A DNA stretch of 64,000 nucleotides from Paratrimastix pyriformis (lineage: Eukaryota > Preaxostyla > Paratrimastigidae). Location: assembly GCA_027972325.1 (NCBI GenBank), contig JAPMOS010000001.1, forward strand, positions 591,001-655,000, in the 5' to 3' direction. A model generated the notes under the pieces. The model did not search any database. It worked only from the letters and a program-made list of their open reading frames with translations, and was not told where the DNA came from. Numbering within the stretch: position 1 is the first letter of the stretch; each line of letters begins with the position of its first letter. Below, one piece after another: positions 35,601 to 44,100 of this stretch. The translations under genes were made by a program, and so were the position numbers.

Positions 35601-37356
35601 GCGCCGCCGGGAGAAGCTCCGCGAGCGGCAGCGGCAGCTGGAGGGCGAGCGGCTCAAGAAGGAGGCCGAGATGCGCTCCCGCGAGGAGGAGCGCCTCCGC
35701 AAGGAGGCCGAGGTCCTCAAGGCGGCCGCCCCGGCCCCCGAGCCGACCCCCGTCCAGGTGCCCGAGCCCAGCCCACCGCCCATGCCCAGCGCCCCGGCCG
35801 GGGCGGTCGTTGTTCCCCAGGCGGCCCTGCCCGTGGCGGCCCTGGTCAACCCGGCCACCCTGATCGCGCCCGGGATGGTGGGGGCGGCCCCCGGGGCGGC
35901 CATCATGGCCAACGTGGACCTGAGCGACATCGTGGCCCGGCTGGAGTTCATCAAGGGCATGCTGGCCGAGAAGCGCGGCATCCCGCTGGGCGAGACCTTC
36001 CCGCTCTCCGAGGAGGACGCCCAGTGGCGCGCCGAGGGCGCTGCTCCCACCCCGGTGGACATGACCTCGCGCCAGCTGGTGCCCTACCTGGTCTACCAGT
36101 TCGGCCTGGCCCTGGTCAACCGGGTCATGGTCTACTCGGGCCACTCGGTGGTCAACCTGCGCGTCACGGCCACCCTGCCCGAGACCGGCTACCACCACAA
36201 CTACTTCCGCCGCTCGTACCTCTGGGTGGCCCAGTCGAGCACCCTGTGGCTCCGCCAGGAGCGCCTCACCAGCCCGGGCGACCTGGTGGTGGTGCTGGCC
36301 CACGCCCTGGCCCACGTCATGTGCGGCCAGCTGGAGGACGACACCGACGCCAAGTTCCTGCACGCCTTCTACTTCGCCCTGCGCATCATCGGCGAGGACC
36401 TCTTCTACAGCAAGACCACCGCCACCGCCCGGGTGCTGGCCCCCACGCCCACCGGGGGCGCCGCCAAGACGCCCGCCGAGGAGCTGGCCGCGGTGCGGGC
36501 CCCGGGCACCCTGGACCCGGAGGAGGTCCGCCGGACCCTGCGCACGGTGCCGTACAACCTGGTCTCGGGCATGGTCGACGCCCAGCTGGCCCCCGAGACC
36601 GACCCGGTGTACTTCTCGCCCGAGGCCCTCAAGCAGCGCCTCGAGTCGTACCAGGCCTTCACCCAGTCGACCACCATGCGCCTGCTGCTGACCTCGCTCG
36701 AGTCCTCCATGCAGGCCGCCAGCCCGAGCAACATGCAGGTCTTCGACCACATCGACGAGCGGCTGACCCAGCTCGACCAGATGAAGGACACCCTCGGCAA
36801 GGGCTCCACCGTGCTCGTCCACGAGCTCCTCTCGGCGCCCCTCCGCCAGCGGCTGGGCGAGGATGCCCGGGCCAGCGGCAGCGACGAGGCCGCCATCACC
36901 GAGGCCCGCCACCGGGACACGGTCGAGCTGATCAAGGGCCTGACCACCCTGCAGCGCACCTACGCCGACCGGCTCGACCTGGCCCGGGAGCAGCTGGCCA
37001 AGACCCTCGGCCAGGCGGGCGCCTTCGAGGCCCAGCTGGGCCCGGCCGAGGCCGAGTTGGCCCAGATGCGCCAGGCCCTGGAGGCCCCCGGCCAGGAGGC
37101 CGCGGCCCGGGAGCTGCTCGGCCGGAAGGTGGCCAAGCAGGTCGAGAAGATCTCCCAGAAGCGCAAGAAGTCCGTCGACCAGCGCGAGTACGCGGCCGTC
37201 CTGGCCCAGCAGATCAAGTCCCTGCAGGAGCAGCTGACCCGCACCGACGCCGAGATGAAGAAGCTCGTCGAGAACCGGGCCGGCTATGAGGCCGCCCTGG
37301 CTCGCCTCCGGCCCGCGGGCACCCAGGCCCCCACCCCGGCGCCCACTGCCTCCTAA
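12419..37356 (+). CDS. Giant single-pass Cys-rich-repeat protein with coiled-coil cytoplasmic tail
   Basis: The product is roughly 7,800 residues. The ATG at 12,419 opens a signal peptide (GFLCFAVILCSLPTAVTA), followed at once by Cys-rich repeats of the GCC2/GCC3 or ephrin-receptor-like type (CPAGxYC, CPxGTYS), about a hundred in all. Around ten short introns interrupt the first 4 kb; two more lie at 20,758 and 21,482, then one exon runs 21,624-33,265. Donors are GTCTG, GTCCG or GTTCG. A transmembrane helix (WALIIGLLVSLLALVAALIG) lies at 29,887-29,950. The tail, about 2,400 residues, begins Ser/Gly-rich and becomes charged coiled coil with six related blocks opening on EEDxxN (31.3-33.1 kb). 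After the last intron (33,266-33,387) more coiled coil leads to a globular region near 36.0-36.6 kb and the TAA at 37,354. Such proteins are often adhesins or surface-to-cytoskeleton linkers, but the function here is unknown. Confidence 0.85.
13720..13770 (+). repeat. Hexanucleotide (tttctg) repeat in intron
   Basis: Eight or so tandem tttctg units lie in an intron of the giant gene, upstream of the exon that starts near 13,850. Confidence 0.85.
14658..14687 (+). repeat. Poly-C run (30) in giant-gene intron
   Basis: It lies in the intron between KYCPS (about 14,581) and the exon starting TDATATTC (about 14,705). Confidence 0.9.
22232..25870 (+). repeat. 606-bp (202-residue) higher-order repeat within the giant ectodomain
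   Basis: The motif N-x-YAEENPC starts at 22,232, 22,838, 23,444, 24,050, 24,656 and 25,262, which is exactly 606 bp each time. Each unit holds several Cys-rich modules. Alternate units are most alike: blocks near 22.6, 23.8 and 25.0 kb (INGSSTATPTNNITGG) are 1,212 bp apart. A divergent relative (TAFAEQFPC) follows at 25,871 after a 3-bp offset. Another (NSSYSSDHPC) precedes at 21,626. Confidence 0.95.
31300..33265 (+). repeat. Six coiled-coil blocks in the cytoplasmic tail
   Basis: Related blocks begin at about 31,320 (EEDALNEE), 31,700 (EEDRLNRE), 32,118 (EEDALNTE), 32,440 (EEDAFNRE), 32,770 (VEDQFNAE) and 33,085 (EEDQINRE). Each is followed by a long charged helix, an LLxQFQxD-type hinge and a basic ending such as LExKRRARR. 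Spacing varies from about 315 to 420 bp, unlike the rigid ectodomain repeat. Confidence 0.85.
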
Positions 37357-37620
37357 AGGGGTGTATCTTCTTTCTTTCTTTCTTTTTTGACGTCGTTTTT
37401 TGCGGTGTGCGTCCTGCCTCCCTATTCTCATCAGGATGGCAGAATTTCGATATGATGTGTGCATTTTTTTATGTTCATTTCGACGACACTTCTCTCGCAT
37501 TTTTACTTTTACTTACTGTTTTTCTTTCACTGTGATTTTCGACCGAGAAGAGAAGCGTCGATTTTGCACCCTGGCTGAAGTCTCATATACCCGTCGGGTT
37601 CGCTTCGCAACCTTTCACAG

Positions 37621-39606
37621 ATGACCAATCGGCCGCTTTTTTCGGGCTGGGACCGGATTGTCCAAGCACTGTCTGCCCCTTTGACCACCCTCCAATCGCT
37701 GCAAGATGCGATTGTGACAATCCGTGGCATCGTCCATGTCCGTGTTTTCCTCATCCAATTGTTTGATTCCATGATGCCCACAGCCGCAAAATCCTCGCGT
37801 GAACGATCTTTCCCTCCGAAGCTATCTTTCTACTCCCGCGTATGCGCAGTGGTGCCTTGAAGTTCTTCCATTTGTACAGCAGTCCTTCCTCCGCCTCCCC
37901 ACGCTCTTTCCGGAAGGGACCATCCCGATTTTATCGCAAGGCACCGATCGGACTCTCGAGTTCACCAAGATTCAATGTTGCGCATTGCTGTCCATGATGT
38001 TTTTCGAAGCCGTCCCATTTTGGGGGGGCGACTCTGATCGGATGCCCCCTTTCGATGATTTTTCTCATCTTCACGCGGGCTGCTGTCCTGCCTTCCTCGA
38101 ATCGATTTTCCTGTATTTCCAACGGATGTCCAAGCCCGCCGAACAAGCGCGCCTTCAGAACGAGAAAGGTCTGCCAGCCGTGTTCATGGACATGCGGTCT
38201 CACCACCCGTGGCGACGTGCTTCCATGTCCTGGGCGATGTTGGCCCAGTGACCATCCACAGGCGGGTGCTTCCAACGGCCGAGACCCCGACGTGGGGAGA
38301 ACTGACCACTCCCCTGGCCCCGGCCCACTTCTCTCCCAGCCTCAGTCCGCCCCCCCCCCCCCCCCCCCTCCCCTCCTCCTCCTCCTCCTACTCCTCCTCC
38401 TCCATCATCCATCATCCATCCTCCATCCTCATCCCGCCGCCAGTCCCTTGCTCATCATTCTTCGCACCCCGGGTGGATGCAGGGATTCAACCCGATGGGG
38501 CGGTCGAGGCAGACTTCGCCAACCGCTACATCGGAGGCGGCGTCCTGCAGGGGGGTTGCGTCCAGGAGGAGATCATGTTCGGTCCGACCCTGCCCCCACG
38601 CCACGCCACGCCTGCCCCGATCCACCGCCGCCACCGTCAGCGCCACCACACACACACGCACAGCCCCGCCGCACTGGCCAACCCGGCCAGCGAGGCTCGT
38701 GTCGGGTTGAATTCCATCTTCATTCTTCGCATTGCCGCCTCGCCTCCTGGTTTGCCCGTCAGGGATGAGCCCCGAGTGCCTGGTCTCGCTGCTGGTGTGC
38801 GAGTACATGCTGCCCAACGAGGTGATCACCCTGCGCGGACCCGAGCTGGTCGGCCTCTGCGAGGGCTATGGGCGCAAGGTTCGCTGCACGGGCGAGGCCC
38901 CGGTGGCCCCCGGGACGGACTGGTCGCGGCGGCTCATCGTGGCCATGGACGCCCTCGAGTGCTATCAGTACCCGGCCCAGCACCAGTACACACCCTCCCT
39001 GATGGACCGCGAACTGACCAAGGTCTCTACATGTATGAAGGAGTGGACACCCGCGGCGCAGGGGGGGGGCTGACCAGCGAGAAGAGCATCGGGCATCTCG
39101 TGGGCAGTCCGAGTGTGATGAGACCGACATTCACATTCCCGGTCTGATTCCTTCTCTGTTGGGGTGGCGGCGCAGGCCTATCTGGCGTTCGCACACGACC
39201 CGACATGCGCCGCTATCGACCCGCCCGACCGCCCTCTGACGACGGGCCATTGGTCCGCTTGCCCACCCACCCATCTGGCGCATGTACTCATTGATTCTTC
39301 CCGTCACAGGGGCTGCGGCGCCTTCGGGGGGCACAAGCCGCTCAAGGCCCTTCTGCAGGTGATGGCAGCCAGCCAGGCGCGCCGGGCGTTGCAGTACAGC
39401 ACCTTTGGCGAGGAACCCTTCGCCCAGGCACTGCAGGCCGTCGTGGATGCCCTCATCGAGCAACACTGGACGGTGGGCCGCCTGTACGCGGCCATCGTCA
39501 AGTATGGTCGGTCGTGCGACGACGAGGTGCCCTTCCTGCCCTGGATCTGCAAGGAGGCCGCAGTCACGGTGGTCCTGAGGCCCAACCGAGCCGTCGAGCC
39601 GCAACA

Positions 39607-39652
<46 letters not shown>

Positions 39653-39700
39653 CAACAACAACGCCATGAAGAGGCAGATATTCCTGTTGAAGGAGGGTGA
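37621..39700 (+). CDS. PARG: Poly(ADP-ribose) glycohydrolase with C-terminal polyglutamine
   Basis: PARG cleaves the ribose-ribose bonds of poly(ADP-ribose). The helical front domain is clear (TIPILSQGTDRTLEF, ALLSMMFFEAVPF, IFLYFQRMSK). The catalytic signature GGGVLQGGCVQEEI follows VEADFANRYI at about 38,532-38,573; the paired glutamates are present. Next come PECLVSLLVCEYMLPNE, then TGHW joined to GCGAFGGHKPLKALLQ. Six introns were placed; donors are GTCCA, GTCTG, GTCCG (three times) and GTCTC. One intron carries a poly-C run. The protein ends in about 20 glutamines (39,600-39,660) and a short acidic tail, with the stop TGA at 39,698. The ATG at 37,621 gives an in-frame first exon that joins at GI/PQN across the first intron. 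The 5' exons are low GC and the later ones very high. Confidence 0.93.
38350..38368 (+). repeat. Poly-C run (19) in PARG intron
   Basis: It follows the GTCCG donor directly and is followed by TCC and ATCC microsatellites (to about 38,440). Confidence 0.9.
39600..39662 (+). repeat. CAG/CAA repeat coding polyglutamine
   Basis: CAG and CAA codons mix at both ends, which makes the tract less prone to slip than pure CAG. Confidence 0.95.
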
Positions 39701-39883
39701 TCCTTTTTTTCATCTGCACTTTTTGTGTATCATGGTTTGTTTGGGCGCTTCCTCTTGAAGTTCTTTTGGTCTATGTATCAATTTCGCCTCTTCCTCCTCC
39801 CTTTCTTTCTTCCTCGACAACACGAGCTCAACGTTCCATTCCTCATTCCGGCCTGTTCCAGCCATACCACGTGCTCTAGCGGC

Positions 39884-40954
39884 TATGTCAGTTTCCCAAG
39901 AACAAGCAGCGGTTCTTGACCAAGCCCTTCAGGTCGCCCTTCAATTAGCCGAGCAGTGCTCTTCTCTTCTTCAACGGGCAATCAAGGTCGGCATCAAGAA
40001 GCATTGACGGTGCGTGATTTCGTCCTCCTCTATCCAGGAAGAACAAGTCATTGAGACCAAGTCGACTTTTGCCGACCTTGTGACCGCTTATGACAAAAAG
40101 GTCGAAGAGATCATTATTTCGACTGTCAGAAGGGCGTTCCCCGATCACGGGATTGTGAGTGAGGAATCGTTCCCCGTCTCGCCCGCCGAATGGAAGGAAT
40201 GGTCATGGGTCGTGGACCCAATCGATGGAACCACAAATTGGGCCAACCAAAACCCCGTGTTTGCCATTTCTATTGGACTCGCCCATCGCGCGGTTCCTAT
40301 CATGGGGGTGATCGCCCTCCCGTCCCTTCGGGAGGTTGTTTATGCGATCCGTGGTCGAGGGTCTTTCTACTACAAGCCGGAGACTAAACAATTCACTGTT
40401 CGCGAGCCGTCCAACGTTCCCCAGTCTGTGCCTTCTTTCGCCGATCCCCCGCATGGCTGTCATTCCCCCAGGGACTGCCTCCTCACCACGGGCATCGGGT
40501 ACGAGCGGGGGCCGCTCCTCCAGGCCACAATGGGGTATTTCATGGAGCAATTGCCCCTCTGCCGCGCAATTCGCCTCTCTGGTCTGCTGTGCCACCTTCC
40601 CCCCGGCCCTGACCGCCGCTCCCCCGACCCAAGGTTCGGCCTGCTGGGACAATGTCATGGTCGCGACGGGGCGCATTTCGGGCTACTGGGAGCGCCGCCT
40701 CAAGGTGTGGGACTACTGCGCCGGCTCGGTCATCGCCCAGGAGGTCCGCATCCGCACCCGGTTTCGTGATTCTTCACACACCACCATGCCGATGACAGTC
40801 GGGCTGCCGGGCGACCCGCTTCGACGGGCGGCCGGTGCGGCTGGACGACGGGGCCGAGGACTACATCGTGGCCGCGCCCCGGGTGCACGATTACATGGTG
40901 CGCACCCTGGCCACACACCAGTTCTACCTCGCCGGGCAGCCGACCCCTCATTAG
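39884..40954 (+). CDS. Inositol monophosphatase family protein
   Basis: IMPase-family enzymes are magnesium-dependent, lithium-sensitive phosphatases that free myo-inositol from inositol phosphates. The metal-binding motif VVDPIDGTTNW lies at about 40,208-40,240, preceded by GIVSEES, which supplies the first glutamate. The second signature is VWDYCAGSVIAQE (about 40,707-40,745), after GSACWDNVMVATGRISGYW. The ATG at 39,884 starts MSVSQEQAAVLDQALQ; the first intron (39,987-40,037, GTCGG donor) rejoins at AIK/EEQVIETKS. Later introns have GTCTG (twice) and GTCCG donors. The last exon ends FYLAGQPTPH, stop TAG at 40,952. Related activities in this superfamily (bisphosphate nucleotidase, fructose-1,6-bisphosphatase) fit less well by length and motif. 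Confidence 0.9.
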
Positions 40955-41076
40955 CGCTCGTGGGAACGGTCTTCGTTCGACCCGACCACCCCAATAAAAT
41001 TAACGCAGCCGCCATCACACCTCAGAGAGGAGGCCCCGAAAAGAAGGGCCCAAATAAGCGAGAGGAATGGAAGGGC

Positions 41077-41103
41077 GGGGGGGGGGGGGGGGGGGGGGGG
41101 GGG
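41077..41103 (-). repeat. Poly-C run (27, gene strand) beyond the AIR9-like stop
   Basis: It lies in the 168-bp spacer between the convergent IMPase and AIR9-like genes, 20 bp past the AIR9-like stop, so it probably falls in that 3' UTR or terminator region. Confidence 0.85.
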
Positions 41104-41122
41104 TGCAGCCGCGGCCAGGCTG

Positions 41123-44100
41123 TCATTGAGGGACCGGCATCCCGGTGGTTCCCGCGGGGGCCGGCGTCGCGGTCGGGGTTGGGGCTGCGGATCCCGAGCG
41201 AAGCGGGCCGTCACTCCACCGCTCGGGGGGGTCGAGCCAGGCCAGGGGCGTCTCGAGGTGCTGCCGAATGCACGCAGCCGGAACAACCATGAGTGAGACA
41301 GCTGCGTCGATCGCCGGGGAGACAGACCCCGCGCTTGGCCAGGAGACGCCAGCCGGCCACCAGGACGTGGGCGCGCTGCTCGGGGGATGCCGCCCGGAGG
41401 CGCATGGGGGCCGAGCGCCCGTCGAGGTGCACCAGGATGTCCGCCGGGGTGGCCGGGTCGCCCATCAGCTGGGCGCACCCCCAGACGGGCCAACCCCAGT
41501 CAAGTTAGGTCGATCCCATTGTCGCAACGACTGGGACGGCCCCACGCCCGGCACCTTCCCGCGGACCTGCATGGAGGGGCTCCAGGCGGCTTTGGCGAGG
41601 GTCTTCTTGCGGCCTGTCCGCACTTTGAGCTTGTTGGCGTCGAAGAGCAGCAGCCGGGCCTCGCCTGTCGCCGGATCCACAAGCTGCGCGGATACGCGGG
41701 GGCGGATGGGGCCGGGGGTGAGCCTGGACGGGGGGGGGGGGGGGGGGGGGGGGGGGGTTGAAGGTGGCGGACCTGGTCGAGGTAGGCTTCCTTCTTGGGG
41801 GCCAGGGCCACGTACTTGGCGGTTGCCTGCCAGACATCCTCCGCTGCAAAGGTTGGTGGCGGTGAGGGGCGGGTCGCCACGGGGGGGGCCGGCGGTCCAG
41901 ACCGGGAGCGACCGTGAAGGGCGACTGGACGTGGGCCGTGGGGCCTTCCATGCCATCCTCCTTCCGGATGGGCGTGACGGAGGCCCGGATGTAGTGGCCC
42001 ACGTCACAGACGTTGGGCCGATAGTCAATCTGATTGGTCCCCATCTCTGCGGGCGAGCGCCGACAGGGGGGGGGAGGGGGCGTGTGAGTGAGGCATGCGT
42101 GGATGGGCGATCTCTCCAAGGTGATGTGCGCAGCCCACGGACCAGGGATCTGCTCGGGGACGGGCTGGGACCCATCGGCGACCTCCTTCCTGAGGCGGTA
42201 CCAGACCACCCGCGGGCAGCCCTCGTTCCCGCCCAGGTAGCGGTACACGGGCCGCATCAGGGTGCCCGCCGGGATACTGCCCGTCGGGAACTGGGGCAGC
42301 AGGGCCGCCAGGGCCACGTTCGAAAGCACGGGGGGCGCTACAGGCCAGCGAGGAAAGAGGGGCGGTCACTCGGACGGGCCAAAAAGCCGAGACAGACCTG
42401 GGATGACGGGCGGGGTGATGTGGGCGGCCATGGGGGCGCCCCCGACCAGCCCCACGCACCGGAGTGCGGCCCCTACGTCGGCCTTGACGGGCGTGTACTG
42501 CGGCTCGGTCGCCCCGGGGATGGTCACGAACCCCGTGCCCCCCTGGGGCTGCCGATACCTAGCGGAGGCAGTGCCGGATCAACCAGCCATCGGGGCAGGT
42601 GGTGCGGACCATTGGAATGTGCACATCCCCTCGGGGGCTGCGGGGTCCCATTGGGCCTTCATGACCAAGGGTTTGGCCTCCTCGGGGGCGTCGGAGCTGG
42701 TCGGCGCCACCCCGGTGAGGATGGGTTGGGCAGGTGGAGCAACGGCCGGCTTCTCCGGGGAGGGCGGCGGCGGCGGCGGCGGGAGCACTAGGGAGGCAAG
42801 AGCCGAAGCCAGCCGTGGGAAATGAGATGAGCGTGGCTGGGGGAAGGGGGGATGCAGACGCTTGAGGAGGGGCTCGCACCACGGGCTGGCCGTCTCGTCG
42901 CCCCGGACCCCGTCCGAGCGCACAGGCGTCCACAGGCACCGGAAGCGGGCCCCCAGGTCCTCGTCTCGGGCCTCGTAAGTGCCGGTGACCCCTTCCAGGA
43001 TGACCGCCTAAAGGAGGATCAACCGTGAAACAGCCCCTCGTTAAATTTGGCCATTCGATGCTTCCCGTCTCCCACAGGCTGAGTCGGCCTCCTCCCTCCC
43101 CATCCACAACGCGTTCTTCATCCTTCCGCCACCACTAAATGATCCATCGCTCGTCCGTCCCCGATGCCGGATGCCGGAGGCGTCTGCTGCTCCCATTGTT
43201 ACCTTTGGCTGTCCTCGATGAACACCGTCTACTCATTTTTCATTGTGTCTGTTGACATTTTCCACTCTCTGGATGAGAACATTCGACTTTAGTTCGAAAG
43301 CAGGAGGGCTCATTTTCTCCTGGTACCGGGTCTGTTCGAATTCTCCCTTTAATGCTCACCGCCATTTTGCAGGAACAACCACAAAATCAAATCAAAAATC
43401 TGCTCATTGTCAATGCAAGCAATTTCCACGCATTGGATGCCTTTGCGACCCAACTGTGCCCCGTATTATGTGCAGATGGTCCGGCAAGCGGGATTGACGT
43501 TCTGGAGGCAGAAAATTACAAAATTCAATGCTACCGAGCACCCACGGGTGTCTTGTTTTTCGTGGTTGCCGAACTCTCGGCCACCCGGCTCGATGAGCTG
43601 CTCCTCCAGATCTATCGGCTGTACTCCGACTTCGTCCTCAAAAATCCGACCTACTCCCTGGATCAACCTCTTCGAGACCAGCCAGCCTTCAAGTACCACC
43701 TCGAGAACCTCCTTCGCCCCGCTCAATAACAGGGTTTTGTACCGTTTTGCAGTGTCGGCGCTGCCGCTGACCGGGGGGGGGGGGGGGGGGGGGGCGGACG
43801 TGGGGATGCAGACCTGTCGCTCCCCGCTGCCCCACCGCTCCCAACGCACGATCGGAGCCGCGGCCTCGCCGCCCATGTACGGGGGCGCCTCGCAGTGCAG
43901 CACGGGCATCCCGGGGCCGGGCTGGGTCACGTGCAGCGCGGGCGGCTTCATGAACCGGGGCGGGGCTGCGGGGCGCAGGGCGCAGGGCGGGGGGGTGGCG
44001 GAGACGGATGAAGTGGCGCCCCCGAGCCGAATGCAGAGCAAGGACAGGGGCGAGGAGTGTTGTGAAGGGGTGGAGAGGGGAGGGGGGGAGCGGACCTGGC

